Positions 12,493 through 25,534 of a DNA stretch of 64,000 nt are shown in pieces. Numbering within the stretch: position 1 is the first letter of the stretch; every line of letters starts with the position of its first letter. The DNA is from Telopea speciosissima (taxonomy: Eukaryota > Streptophyta > Magnoliopsida > Proteales > Proteaceae), in NCBI RefSeq assembly GCF_018873765.1, contig NC_057920.1, positions 11,793,307 through 11,857,306 on the forward strand, given 5' to 3'. A program made the position numbers and the translations under genes. The notes beneath the pieces are model-generated. The model had not been told where the DNA came from. It made no database searches and worked only from the letters and a program-made list of their open reading frames with translations.

Positions 12493-12774
12493 TAGGAGTG
12501 TAAATGAATAGCCGAAATCCGTTTTCATATTCATGTTCGTATCCGTTTAGCACTATTCGAATCCGTCTAAAAGCTAAACGGATGCGAATATGAATAGACT
12601 ATAGCTATCTGAAAAGTTATATTTACATGTAAACGGATAAAATATTCGATCCGTATCCGTATCCGTATCCGTTTAGCACTATCCGAATTCATCCGATAGC
12701 TAATCAAAAACAGATGCGGATGCAAATGCAGATATAGCATTATCCGAACTGAATCCGATTCGTTTACAGCCCTA
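12493..12774. mobile_element. MITE-like element with TGTAAA-type terminal inverted repeats
   Basis: The ends TAGGAGTGTAAATGAAT and ATTCGTTTACAGCCCTA are inverted repeats of each other with few mismatches. The inside is a run of CGGATACGGAT/ATCCGTATCCG hexamer-like words. Similar ends occur at 44388-44519. No certain target-site duplication. Confidence 0.6.
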
Positions 12775-13069
12775 CTCTGCATCGCATCTTATTCAAAATG
12801 ATTCAATTTTAGGTCAGACCATCTGCCGTCGTCGGGGTTTATTTTAAACTTTAATTAACGGGTTAATAACCCTTAATATTAATATAACATTCGAGTGTAA
12901 AAATCTCGACACGTGACTAAACAAGAAAAAGGTCCCGCCCAGGCGCCCACCACCTCACGACAAATCACCTTGTCTTGTCGGAAGATAGATTCTTCACCTA
13001 TTTCCATATTTAAAAAACACAAAAAAAAAAAAAGAAATATTCAAAAGTCAAACGTTCCAGAAGAAAGAA

Positions 13070-13650
13070 GATAAGATTCCACCAGCTTATGAAGGAAGGG
13101 TCCTACTCAGGTCCGCTGTAAGCAAAACGCGTTAAAATTTTTCACCATTTTAAACACGTTTTGTCGTATATTTTTTAAATATATAGTAAAAAATGGTAAA
13201 TGTCAAGCATTTTCATTTTAAGTGCGTTTCAAATACGTTCTCATTTTTTTGGTATTTTTAAGACCTTTGACTTTACTGGCCATATCTTTTATTCTCTCTA
13301 ACTCTGATTGGCTTGATTCTTTCATCGACGTAAAGATGACTCGAAAGGTTACATTTTTCATGATATAACCTTCAACTCAAAGTCAATGCATAGATACCGA
13401 AAATAGAAGCATGTATTTCAAATAAAAATTTCTCAATTTATATGAGAATAATGGTGTGTTTTTTGTTCCTTTTTTTTGAAATATAAACGTTTAAAACCCG
13501 TACCGTCTGTTTTACGTTATTTACCATTCTCTTTTTTTTAACCGTTTTATTTGACCGTCTGTTTGCAATTTTTTACTGTTTAAAACCCGTACCCTAAAAC
13601 TCTGTTTTATTACCGTACCCCTTTTTGCTACCTATGCTCAGGTTCGCAGA
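13070..13650. other. Gene-free stretch with 'AAACG' and 'AAACCCGTACC' words
   Basis: Several scattered repeats of GTTTAAAACCCGTACC (near 13489 and 13580) and of ACGTTTTG/CAAAACG words suggest a decayed transposable element. There is no open reading frame of note. Confidence 0.3.
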
Positions 13651-13909
13651 GCACACAAATCAAGTATGGGTGGATCGATGGAGGGTATTTCAGATATTTC
13701 ATTTAATAAGTTACAGGGCAGCCTACAATGTGGGTGGTGTGATGTATCATATATTAGAGGGCGAACAGGTTATTTCGTGGGAGTAGAGAAAGACATACAT
13801 TAAAGGATAACAAAGTCATTTCATATGAGGAGAGACAGAAGTGCTAGTGTACTTGCCTTGACCCCAAACTGTTCAATTCTCTAACCAACCATGGTATTAC
13901 AATATATTT

Positions 13910-14039
13910 GGATCCTCTCCAATGAGGAATGCGTCCAATGAGCATCCCCAATGGTTGGGATTGGACACACGTCGAGATGTGTGTAGTTAGCCTAGCCGTT
14001 GGATGTTTCACTAGGCGATCTCCTTATTAGAGAGGATCC
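13910..14039. mobile_element. Foldback MITE (GGATCCTCTCC ends)
   Basis: GGATCCTCTCCAATGAGGA at the left pairs with TCCTTATTAGAGAGGATCC at the right. The inside carries the 'cgttggatg' word found in several other small elements of this window. No clear target-site duplication. Confidence 0.65.
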
Positions 14040-14079
14040 TGATCCACTTTCTCTCTGATTGGTTAGATCAACATATTGA

Positions 14080-14280
14080 TATCGGGGGGGGGGGTCAACA
14101 TTGATTCCTGGCCAATCCCATATCGCTAGATCAATATAAACCAAAGGTAAAATGATTTAAAAAAAAAAAAGATTTTTAAATAAAATCAAGGGCAAATCCA
14201 TTAGATACTGGCCGATCCAAATCAATATCAGATCAATATTTTCCGAGATCGATACCATATCCGATACTAATTCCTAAACA
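14080..14280. repeat. CGATAT-family dispersed repeat
   Basis: Rich in GATATC, CGATACC and GGCCGATCC words with an inner A-rich 'aagggtaaaa' type segment, the pattern seen in about ten places in this window. A G run lies at about 14084-14094. Confidence 0.45.
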
Positions 14281-14489
14281 TCTGATGCTGCTTGCTCAAG
14301 ATTACCCTCTCAGCTCTCCCTATATTTCGATGTTGTATGTTAGCAAAAAGTACATCTTTTCACAAGGTTGTTTATTCATTTTCTCTCTCCTCCCTAAGCA
14401 TTGTGCCCCACTATTTACTATTGACAAACTCATTGCCATCGGTGTGGCATTGGAGAATCAATCCTCTTAATTTAACAGCTTGGAAAACC

Positions 14490-14715
14490 CTCCCGATGGT
14501 AAAAGGTTCAAGGTATGGAATCGGGACCAAATCGGCCTTCGTCGATTCCATTTTGATTCTCATTGAAATCAGCCAAAATCACCTGAGCCCTATAAATTTT
14601 GTTGAGAATGGATGAAACGAATTGAACTAAATTGAGATTGTAATCTATCGATTCTAATCCAAATCGATTGAAATTTTGAAATGGGTGATCTGATCTGATC
14701 TGATTACGATCCTTC
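14490..14715. repeat. GATCCGAAT/ATCGATT-type dispersed repeat
   Basis: AATCGGGACC, AAATCGGCC, ATCGATTCTAATCC and repeated TGATCTGATCTGAT words. Open frames on both strands here are by-products of the repeat. Confidence 0.35.
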
Positions 14716-15129
14716 AAACCACGGCCAGATGAGAAGGTGGTGAAAGAAACTCATTAGAAAAAAAAACAGTTAGCTACCGTTGAGCATGGATCAGGTTCTC
14801 GTACGCTGTAAGGTGCACAGATGGAATCCAATTAAATGAGTGCATGAGTGGGAGTCGAGGAGAAAAGGGTATCTTCGTTGTATCGCAGTCACACGTGTGA
14901 AATATTATCTCCTTATTTTCATCGGAAATCAAATTCTCGGTATTTTCCAGGAAAACCGTATCTGACAAAGAATCTTTAGCCAGCCGGTAATGTCAGATCT
15001 GTCATGAATCTCACGAATTGTGGGTCCGTACGTAGGCTCTCTGGCTCTGTTGTTAATTTAAAGTACTGTTTGGATTGCTGTGAGACTTTTATTAATTTAA
15101 GGTACTGTTTGGATCTCTTGATTTTAATT

Positions 15130-15310
15130 ATGCCCAAGGTCTTAGATATTGATACCAATATGGATTGGTTTTATTGGACCCTTTTACCTCTCAAAAATCA
15201 AAATATTCATACTTTGCTTTTTAATGGATTATTTTACGGTTCTTTGTACCGATACCATCACTATGGGTATTGAATACTAGCGATACCAATGCGGTCGATA
15301 CGATTTCAAG
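15130..15310. repeat. CGATAT-family dispersed repeat
   Basis: Contains GATATTGATACC, ACCGATACCATC and GCGATACCAATGCGG and ends in 'gatccatg', matching the family pattern. There is no gene. Confidence 0.4.
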
Positions 15311-17500
15311 ATCCATGATTATGCCCAGTACTCATAATTTAAATTTAGGTCCATTATAGATATACACAAATCTCTTTTTTTTTTGTTTGATAATTTTCTA
15401 CTTTTAGTCAATGAAGTATATAAGACTAATGGAATTAATCTCTTGTAAGTTAGTTGTATAAGATTTTTGAAGTTTTTTTTTTTAAAGAAAAACATTAAAA
15501 ATTCAAATATATATGAATCGATTTCTAACCTATTTTGATTCAATCCGGATTAGAATCAATGTAGGCAAATCCCATAACCTAGTCAAAACCACCCAAATTT
15601 TTTCATAATAATGGGTGTCAAGCTATCAACAGAAGATTATTCTTTTTTTTTTTTCTTTAAAAAAAATTAGGTTTGGGGCAACCGAATGGTCCAAACCAAA
15701 ATCATAACCAGACCATGGTTCAACGATTATTATTTCAATTATGGAAGAGGGTTCTTTGAGTAACTGGCATAATCGACTGCACCAGTGAGATGTGACAGAA
15801 TGGTTTTTTATATAGAAAACAACGAGATCATTTCATGAGAGAGAGAGAGAGAGGATACTAGCGTTACCTCCCATAGCAACGTAGAAGAATCTTTTTCCTT
15901 TAATTAGTAAATCGAGTTTAATTATTTAATTAAAATTCCTTCAAAAAAATGTACTAGAATTCATAATAATTTAGGGAACAAGAACTCTGTCGGAGAACAT
16001 ACATATTATGCCTCGACACAAAGAAATGTAAAATGATCATCCCGTCCCATGAAAGATGGAAATATCCACCCTATCAATGCTTTCATTCACGCTCCCATTG
16101 GCCCGTGCGCACATAGGGGCCATTCGAGAGAATTCGAATCTCTCCCAATAATTTATTTAGACCTCACTTAATTATTGAAAATCAAAATTCAACCTAGACT
16201 CCAATAACTCAATTGCTAGCCCATCATGCGACTTTATAGGTAATTTAATAGACATTGACATCCCTTTGTAATAATAAATAGGTCAATCTAACCACAAAAA
16301 AAAAGGTAATAAATAGGGCAATCAAATTTCTAACCGTTTTTATTGACCAATACACTCAGTCCTGGATTGACTCATGAAGCCAAACCAGCTTCAAAAGGAT
16401 TGAGGTTGAAATCTGTAAAAAAAATTTTCAAAATCTGTGATTTTTTTGGAGTTTTGTGTTCAATAAACTTAAGATCTTGTTACTGGAAGTCAGTTTCATT
16501 AATTTTTTAACTATTTTACTGATTAAAAGAAAGAAACATGGCAAAAATAAATATTAAACATTAATAACTATAGATTCAAAACAAGGGTTGCAAGCATAGG
16601 CTGGAATTGGAAATGGATTTTTTTCAAGGATAGTGTAAGAAGGGATGTGCACATTACAACCAATGACGGATTGGAAAATTGTATCATCTATATGAGTCCA
16701 CGTGATTAAAATCTGAGAAAGAAATGTCAATGTGAGTCATATTGTTTATTTGAGGAGGGTATACTGGAATATGTATATGGGCAATCTAGCAATCTTGTTT
16801 CCTAATTTTTTTGGGGGTTTGAAAATAGGGAAAAACTTTCCCAAGGGGTCCATTAGAGACAGACCCACGAAAGGGCCAGAACAATAGACCCACAAGAGGC
16901 CAGAAGGGGCCCATGAAGAACCAAAACTTATCACAGAAAGACTTGACTTGCTGTAGATGATAGGGGAGGAGGGGTCTCAAACTCAAGACCAATATACCCG
17001 AACCACCACTGCAACTAGTGGTCCCAACCATCAGTCCAAGACCGATGTTCTTGAGAATGAGATTCTGAGGTTCTCCCAAAAAAATTCTAAATTTCAAAAA
17101 GTAAAACAGTTAGAAAACAAGCATTGTCAAACTCATGTGAGTATGTTGAATTTTTATCATCTGATGTGAGGAACAAATTCTGTCTGTGATAATAATAGAA
17201 ATCTGAGTGGAGAAGGTTGAGATAAAGCCAAAAGCAATAATAAGGGCAAAGGAGAAGTCCTAATCTTAAACAATAGAGGTACTATGAGGTGAATGTCATT
17301 CAAACCCTTACTCCTTGTTTTTGGATTCCTCTGCTAAAGAAACTAATTAACCCAACAAATCCCTAACATTTGTCTTTTAGCTTTTGATAACTAAAAAGGC
17401 TCATTAATCTTATCAGAATCAAGAAATCTAAGCACACTTTGATTCCTTACTTATTCTTCCTCCACATGTTGACAAAGAAAAGTTATTTAAATGATAGAAA
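15311..17500. other. Gene-free AT-rich stretch
   Basis: Short homopolymers, a GA microsatellite at about 15838-15853 and no open frame with protein-like composition or splice support. A short piece near 16090-16120 ('tcccattggcccgtgcgcacatagggg') resembles the GC-rich core of the foldback elements. Confidence 0.4.
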
Positions 17501-17523
17501 ATAGAAGTTAGAAGATAAAAGAT

Positions 17524-17713
17524 GGATCCAAAATCCTCCACCGCGTGCTGCCTGTAGCGGTCTGTGCGGTGCAGATTGAATCGCGCACACAAACACCGCC
17601 TTATTATTGCCCAAACGCCTTGCCCAAGCAAGGGTAAGGTGATCCTTGCGTGCGTGGTCTAGTCTGCACCGCACAGACCGCTACGGACAGTTGCGCCGTA
17701 GACGATCTGAATT
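17524..17713. mobile_element. MULE-like MITE with 10-bp target-site duplication
   Basis: Flanked by GATAAAAGAT at 17514-17523 and 17714-17723. A long inner inverted repeat runs from TGTAGCGGTCTGTGCGGTGC to its near complement ending CCGCTACGGACAG. The outer ends (GGATCCAAAATCC and GATCTGAATT) match only weakly. A 9-10 bp duplication is typical of Mutator-like elements. Open frames on the minus strand here are shadows of the element. Confidence 0.75.
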
Positions 17714-17814
17714 GATAAAAGATAGAGTTTGCTAACAAGGATTGAGTGTTGTTTACTTAGTTTAACATTTGGCCTCTTGTGGTGTATTACCAACCAAGCT
17801 AGAGATAAGGACAT

Positions 17815-17833
17815 TATATATATATATATATAT
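17815..17833. repeat. (TA)n microsatellite
   Basis: An uninterrupted TA dinucleotide run. Confidence 0.95.
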
Positions 17834-18529
17834 GCCCTGTATCTCTACTTTATACTTTTGTTTTAACTTTACAGTTGTGATCAAACGCACCAAGCATCCC
17901 TTTGGTTTGTAAAGCTTTTCCATTTACCTCCACCACTACCACCACCATCATCATCATTTTACTAGACAGACATGTTTGGTATAGATATCGTCAAAACCAA
18001 ACAATTAAGGAAGTTTCGATTTTGGTCTGGTTTCTTAACGGTTTATTGTTATCGATTTGTAATTGAACTACTACCATCTGGTTAGATCCGATTTGATTTT
18101 GGATCTACATGTATACAGAGAGAAATCAATGGAAAATTTTCTATTGGGTTTTTGTTGGTTTTTCAGTTTCTATCAATTCAGTTTGATTTCGATTTCTATT
18201 AGTTCTATAAAACCCTAGACCAAAACTAAACCGATAAGAGTTCGATTTGATTCGTGTTAGAAACCTTTTATACTTCATTTGAAGAAGGAAAGCTGATAAA
18301 CCATGCAATTAATAGAAAATTGCAAAGCACAAACTAATCGACCAAATTGGTGTGGGAGAGGACTCGAACTCGAGTACAAGCCTTAAACCAAGCTTCGACA
18401 AGCAAAACACAAACCAATCAACCAAATCGGTTGAATTAAACTATGATATTTGAGACATGGCTAAACCAAGACATAATTAACTATATTACAGATGTCAATT
18501 ATCAAAAACACTTTTCGAATGTGTTCTAA

Positions 18530-19200
18530 AACCAAGGTTTTGAAAAGCGAAATCGGGATCGTATCAGTTACAGTCGATTCGGATCCGAATTTGTCACAAT
18601 TGACCGAAAATAAAGTAGAATCGATGGAAATCGATTGAAATCAGCCAAATCAATTTGAAACCATGGGCTTAACCCTAGTAATTGGATAATTAACTATCCA
18701 ATTTACATGGACTCACCCTACTACTACTGTTTGCCAGAGAGAGAGAGTTTGCATGTATTACATCCAGATCGGGATCAATCACCTTGGAATCTGATATGAT
18801 ACTGATAGGAATCGGCATGGATCGATTCAAACTTGATGGTTTTGCCCCTAGTTTTCCTTAAAAAATAGTTTTTACTAATTTTACCCTTGATTGTTATTAT
18901 TCCCTAATATGAGATCAGCTAGGTATCAATATTGTCAGTGGCAATACATGACTGATACCTCAAACCACCATGACTACTACTACTATAGACCTTGTACCAA
19001 TTTTACCCCTATTGTATACTAAAAATTGAGTTTTATTTTTTTTTGATAATTTTACCCTTGATTTGATACCATTATACCAATACCCAATCTAAGATCAATC
19101 AGGTATCGATATCATCTTCAACTGGTTTCGATACGATCCGGCCAATCCAATACTAATACTTCAATCCATGTTCATGACCGATACCTCAAACCAAATGTAC
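18530..19200. repeat. Cluster of CGATAT-family dispersed repeats
   Basis: At least two adjacent or nested copies: 18533-18850 (starts 'ccaaggttttgaaaagcg', has CGGATCCG and GATCGATTC) and 18900-19195 (GGTATCGATATC, CGATACGATCCGGCC, ends 'gatacctcaaacca'). Each has an inner 'ttttacccttgat' segment. There is no coding content. Confidence 0.5.
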
Positions 19201-20400
19201 TACTACTTGGTGAGATAGAGAGACTTGCAATGGAAGTAAAGTAAGGTACTTTTCCTAATTCAAAAGCTACAACTAAGCGAGAGAAAGAGAGAGAAAGTGG
19301 AATGAGGAATAAGGAATCTAGAGTGGTAAACTATAATAGGGAATATTTTACCAAAAAAAAATAAAATTAACTATAATAGGGAATAGGAAATCTGGAGTAA
19401 GACTTGGAAAATACGAAATTGGAATTTGTAACGGTCGTTTCGCGAGATTCAATCATGACAGAAACTCTTTGAATGAAAGAATGCGACGACGCGCTTTCTT
19501 GGCGTATGGGTAAGTTTATTATATGAGTCAAGATAGTGATTGATTAGCGTGAAAAAGCCAAGGAAACAAAAAAAAAAAGTGGTAAACACTTGGGTCCCTC
19601 GTATTTATAGATTAGGTGAGAGAGAAAAAAAGTAAGAAAACAATGGAATCGGAGAGAAAAGAATCCAAAAGGAATGGTAGAGACAAGACTACGAGACTAC
19701 AACATCACAAAACCAACCAATGCCGCTCATATGCGGCGAACCGGATACTTAATGGCCACGTCAGCAAATCCATTACAAAATAGCCACGTGGATTAGAGAT
19801 ATTGTTGTCTCTTTTCTCTCATCTACTATTCTAGATTTCTACTGGTCCGTGGGTGGAAACCCGAATCTTTCTCTTTCTTTCCCAAATTCCATTTTTCTTT
19901 TCCTATCTTCTATAGAAATCATTGTATGGGAAAAGCAAGGTTGGAATCTTTAATTCTCTTCCCCACGTTTCTCTCTCTTTCTCTTAAAAAAGGATGGACT
20001 CAGATGATTTACTTAGATATTAAAAAAACCATCAACTTTCCAAACATTGGATTAACAAAACAATGGACTCCTCCATTATTGACTTAGATTCTGGTCACTC
20101 TCATCCAAACAGATTAAAATTCCTTTTAGGGTTTCTATGTGATTTTAGAATATGGAATATCTTCTTTTTCTTTTCAAAAACTAATTAAGAAAGACTTGTA
20201 GCAGATAAAGAGACCTTAAAAGCATCCTAAATTCCTAATCCAACTTACTCTCACACGTCAGTACATATCTAATACTCACCTAATTTATATTACTCAGTAA
20301 TTTACACCATTAATTAAATAACAAATATGTGGTTTTGGGGAAGAAAAAAAAAAAAAAAAAAAAGCTTTGAGAAATTATTGACAAGTCAGTTGTTTAATTT
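19201..20400. other. Gene-free stretch
   Basis: AT-rich with purine tracts and a poly-A run near 20344-20363. A short local duplication ('ctataatagggaata') occurs at 19330-19390. No gene or RNA was recognised. Confidence 0.4.
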
Positions 20401-20424
20401 TTTTGGTAGACAAGTCAACTGTCT

Positions 20425-20597
20425 ACATGGTACCGACAATCATATCGGTCACATCAGCTAACAATATCAATATGTATCGGGCCATATCAGGTCGATACTG
20501 GATCAAAAAATCATTTTTTTATCTTATCAAAATCATGTTGATTGGCCAATACGTTTGTCAATACGTCGGATTTGATTCCGATTCCTATAACCATGAA
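20425..20597. repeat. CGATAT-family dispersed repeat
   Basis: GGTACCGACAATCATATCGG, TATCAGGTCGATACTGG, ACGTCGGATTTGATTCCG words. The open frame across it is incidental. Confidence 0.4.
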
Positions 20598-20865
20598 TGA
20601 AATGACTTTCCCAGCCTGAAAATACAAAAAACAGGAAATCAACATATAATGGGTTATTATATATCGGAGGTAAGCAATGACACTAATTTCACAAATAATT
20701 CATCCAAAAAATATCATGTTTTAATTGAACATTTGATCACATCTTCTCTCTCGAAAGCAAGAATTCCTCAAGCTACTCATGTTTCATGATCATATTAAAA
20801 AAATATATATATTTATCGTAGTTTTTTTTTTTTTTTTCTTGTTTAAATAATATTTTTATGGGAAC

Positions 20866-22140
20866 TTGATCTTATTCAAGCAATCTATAACTTCTTTTTC
20901 CAAGTTTGATGGGGCGGATAATGTTACATCTTTTCATGTAATTTCTCTCACCAATTTATTATATAAGTTTATAGCAAGAAATCTTGTTAACAGATTTAAA
21001 TTGTTTATTGGTGATGTGGTGAGTAATGAACCCGAAGCTTCCTTTGTCATTCTCAGAACTTCTTCGTAGTAACTTTGTTCCATGCCTCATTTCATAGGGA
21101 TCGACAAAGTGGCTCTATTTTATTATATTCAATCCATATCTCAATTCCATTCATTTAATATTCATTTGGCGGTATTGGCATAAGATATGTTGTTTCTAGT
21201 CTATCTCTTTCTATTTATATATGGAAAATGAATAAATCATCATATAATATTGTGGTAGATAAATTGTAATAAAAAAGAAAAAAAAAGGGAGGTTTGTGAC
21301 GATTTTGAAATCTTTTCTAGTAGGTAATCTGTCATCCCTATGCATGAAGATAATTAATTCGGTAGTTGTGGTCGGAATCTATTATGGATTTTTGACTACA
21401 TTCTCCCCTCTTATCTCTTCCTTCTCTGAGCTCAGGTTATCAAGCAATTAACTATTATCTTAGGTAGGGGTATATCCGATAATATCCTCCTTTGTCACGA
21501 GGTTGCCTAAGCTTTTGAAAGGCAGCATCATCCTTCAGTTGTCCTCCTGAAGCTTGACATCTATAAGACTTTTGATTCCCTCCTATGAGAATATTTTCGT
21601 CATATTTTATACAGAATAGACTTCCCTCTTAACTTTATTCATTGGATCCATTGATATATCTCAGTTCTAGTTATTGGCTCTCCCCTAGGGTTATTTTGAG
21701 TCTAAGGTGAGAATTTGGCAAGGTTGTCATAGTTCTCCGTTGTTGTTCTCCATTTCTACGGATGACCTATCTAAAAGTTGGAAAGTTAGACTTATGTAGA
21801 ATCTAATCCAGTAAATCCCAATCTCAAAGTTCTTAAGATTACAAACTTGGCTTTCACTGATGATCTCATGATTTTATTAAAGTTTTCTTCTCTTCCATTT
21901 CCTTAATTAAGACAGCTTTGGATTCTTTCTTGGATGTATCTGGTTCCATCACTTGCCACCTTGAGTTGGATGGTATTCTTTGGTATGCTATGGGCATTTC
22001 AGTTAGTTCGTATTAAAGGAAGAGTAATTATGCCATTAATTTGCATGGTTGAAGTACTCCCGATCACAAACTCTCCTAACTGGTTGGCGGCGTAGAAAAA
22101 CTTTTGCCTAGTTTCTATCTTGAAAAAAGTAAATAACATC
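20866..22140 (+). pseudogene. L1-type LINE reverse transcriptase, dead remnant
   Basis: Conceptual translation in shifting frames gives L1-like reverse transcriptase blocks in the right order: ISLTNLLYKFIARNLVNRF near 20943, then GRGISDNILLCHEV and VVLLKLDIYKTFDS near 21463-21570, and a catalytic-box relative LAFTDDLMIL near 21850. In-frame stops and frameshifts are frequent. Between about 21065 and 21460 is roughly 400 bp of unrelated DNA where intact elements run straight on, so a later insertion or rearrangement split it. No 5' end, endonuclease domain or poly-A tail was identified. A small element at 22151-22286 sits at its right margin. Confidence 0.8.
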
Positions 22141-22150
22141 AATATTTCTA

Positions 22151-22286
22151 GGGGCGTTGTTCTCTGTGCCGCATTGCAGGCTGCGCCCAGGCACATGGGG
22201 GTGGACGCAATGACCACCTTATCCCCTGAGTGGCAAACCCATGTGCCTGGGCGCAGCCTACGCTGCGGCACAGAGAACATTCTCCC
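22151..22286. mobile_element. MULE-like foldback MITE with 9-bp target-site duplication
   Basis: ATATTTCTA occurs exactly at 22142-22150 and 22287-22295. The termini GGGGCGTTGTTCTCTG and CAGAGAACATTCTCCC are inverted repeats, continued by a GC-rich arm pair (GGCTGCGCCCAGGCACATGG and CCATGTGCCTGGGCGCAGCC). A 9-bp duplication points to the Mutator superfamily. There is no coding capacity; the short open frames on both strands are the hairpin itself. Confidence 0.85.
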
Positions 22287-22299
22287 ATATTTCTATTTG

Positions 22300-25190
22300 T
22301 GTTTTTGTGTTGTGCATTTGGATAATTGAAATTAATTTTTTTGTTGAGATGTTGAGACTTATTGAGGTATATGTGTTTTGATATACTCTTGAGTCATCTC
22401 CACATAATGCCTTAAGGTTTACGATCGAGCAATCCAAAACCAATTAATAATAATGATGTCTCCAACACCTATTTACAAAAAGGGGAAGGGTTTCCAACAA
22501 AAGCAATGTAAAAAGGCATCTACACCCAGATGATTTGGACAATGATATCATCCATATAAGATACACATGGAGCACACATGATCAGACAAGGAGAGAGAAT
22601 GTTAGTGTGAGACCGAAAATGATATATTAGAATAATATGCATAAGGGTGGCACATGCTTTCTTTTCCTTTACAAAAATAAAATTAATTTTTGCCAACCCA
22701 CATAAGATGCCAAACGTGACCTTTGAAATTAACAAATACTAAGGACAGTGCATCTCATTCCTATTATTATTTAGAAGGAATAAAAGAATAAAGAAGTAAA
22801 GATTCCATCATTTGTGAGATTCTTTTCTGTTATTAAGAAAGTCACCGTCATACCTAAAGGTGACGAAAGTTCATGCACCCAATTATGATTTGTGGTAATA
22901 TATATTGAGGGACAGCATCTTCTACACCACTACCTCTGGTTAATAAGATTCCTTTCTTTTAATTTTTTTTTTAATATAAGAAAAATTAAGATTCCCTTTG
23001 TGGAGACACAAAAGCTAAGGCTGTACACGCAAGAACAACCAAATTAAAAAAAAAATTATATATATATATCTTCTTCAAGTTTCAAACTTAAAGCATGATC
23101 ATTTTAATTAATTAAACCCAAAAAAGGAAATGACACGTTTCTTCCATTCAAAACAGCATTTTGGGATATTCTTTAAGCTGACCCATTAAGGTATAATCCA
23201 TTTTTTTAATCTATCTTAATCCAATCCATGTTTGGGTTATTAATTGGATATATTACTTGAATATATATGTTGATTTTTAATGCATATTAATTGTCTTCTC
23301 ATCTTATCATCATTTATTATTGGCAAAATTTTTGTAGAAGAATACTTTCTCCAATGGTGATGTGACCCTATGATTGAATTTTGAGTTAATATATAATTAA
23401 TTCCCATACATATTGTCTCTGATAAAAAAATGCCTCTCACAGGTTTTTTTTTTTTTTGGGTAGAAAAAAAGCTATTCATTCATGCACGTCCAACGCCAAA
23501 CAAAGAAGAACAAAAGACGTAATATTGATAGATAACATGATAAACACAAGGTATGGATATCTGGTATCCAAAACTAAGGAGTGAAAATTGTCCTGGTCTC
23601 ACATGCCATTGACTGGGTCATCCTGACTAGGGTATGGTTTACAAACACTACCCTTTCATGGGTTTAATTAGAAGATTTAAATGTCTATAGTGAGGAGATT
23701 TTTCATTCACCATGGATGAAGAAAAACTTGGTCTTTACTTATTTATTTGAAGGCTATGCTCTATGTACGTAATTACAAATTAAGACAACTTAGTAACACA
23801 AAAGGCCATCTTTAAGATTAGCAATTTGGTTCTACGTTCTCATTCTCACCAAGTTCTCCAATAAGGGAGAATGATTAAAAAAGATTTACATAGATTGTAT
23901 AAAATTTTTGTTGGACCATATTTTCCTTCACCTACAGTGGAGGAATCCCCTCACCACTGCCATCTGTCAATTTGATTGGACCAGGGATGTATGTTTTCGA
24001 TCCTATACAATAGGGGTGGTAGTTATGACGAAATGAGAGTCCAATTCCTAATGGTGATGGGATTCTTTCTTCTCCATAGGTGAAGTAGAAATTTCTCCAT
24101 TTTCTTCAAATCTTTTTTTGAAGATTTAACAACTTCCCCTAAGTTTCTTTGAAGGTGTCCACAACTTAAAAGGCAACTCTCTAAATTTACCATAAAAAAG
24201 AGGAAGAAAATTTCAAGGCAGAAACCTAATGTCAACTACTAGGTATCATTGCATGAGTCATTTTCCATCATCCATTGCTTACACTACATTGTTCAAAGAT
24301 GCTCAATCTAAATAAGGCCAGTGTATTATGTTGGGGAGTTGACTAATATATGATAAAAAAAAATTTTGGTAAGTAAATGATCCAATTCATCACAGTTATA
24401 ATGTAATGGTTTTTTTTTATGAATGTGTTGTTTCTTTCAAGGGAAGACCATTATGTTATTGGCGAAGCCTGATCTTAGTCTAATCCAAGAAGTATTCTCA
24501 TATCAATGGTCTTTCTATTGAGAGTATATCACGCTATTTCTTTTAGGGAGAGATTATCATGTTATTTTTTCTAATGTGAATTTTTGAGTCATTTATTCTG
24601 AGAGGCATTTTTGTACTTTCAGAGGTTAAGGTTTCTTTATATTACAATATATCAAAACGCTATACATAAGAGTGATTTTATAAAGAAACGAGAGTGTTAG
24701 GATTTGTAATTTCTTCATCAGAATATTGGAAGCTTTAGTTTATTGCTCGATCGTGGAAGTAGCCCATCTTGGGTGAACCACATAAATCGTAAATAGTGTG
24801 TGGGCTCATGTGTGTGTGTGTGTGTGTGTTTCTCTTTCATATAAATGAAGATCAGTATTAGAAGAACATATTTAGTCTTTACAAATACTTGTACGTACTT
24901 GTATATCATAGTAGAGAATGGTTTTAGGGAAGTTCTATTAAATAGTTATTGCCTTGGTGATGTTTTCATCTCCCTCCTCCTTCTTCCTCATTGTGTGCCT
25001 TTGTATAAGATGATTTGGACAAGTTTTTAATTTTCAATCATATATATCCACTTCATATCTATGATATTTCTTCTTAATTTTATATTTCATCTACTCTAAT
25101 ACAAGCACTTCAATGGCATGATCAACCTCTGTAGCATTTTGCATTTCGAGAGATTATAAAAATTTGGACTCTCTTTAATTAATAATACAA
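22300..25190. other. Gene-free AT-rich stretch
   Basis: Long AT-rich DNA with homopolymers and a TG microsatellite at 24809-24829. I see no open frame with protein-like composition and no RNA gene. Confidence 0.4.
24809..24829. repeat. (TG)n microsatellite
   Basis: An uninterrupted TG run. Confidence 0.95.
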
Positions 25191-25534
25191 ACTACATGAT
25201 TTATTTCAATGCTGATTGAGGAGCATCTATAGTAATCAAAATGGACCATTGTTACAAAGTGAATAGTACTAAGTTGTAATGTTACTTAAAATAATTGTTA
25301 AGATAATTGCATATCTAAAATGAGAAGAAAATTGATTAATAATATACATTATGGGTTAACATTGTAATATATCTTTTAAAGTAAATGAATATTCAAAAAC
25401 TTTTAAACTTTTTCAAAGAAATTTAAAATATAATTCCTATTTTTTGGAGGGTCTACCTACCTATTTAACTACCTAACGGAACTTTAACTACAGCTACAAG
25501 AGAGTAGTGGGGGAAAGAGGAGGGGAAAACGGTG

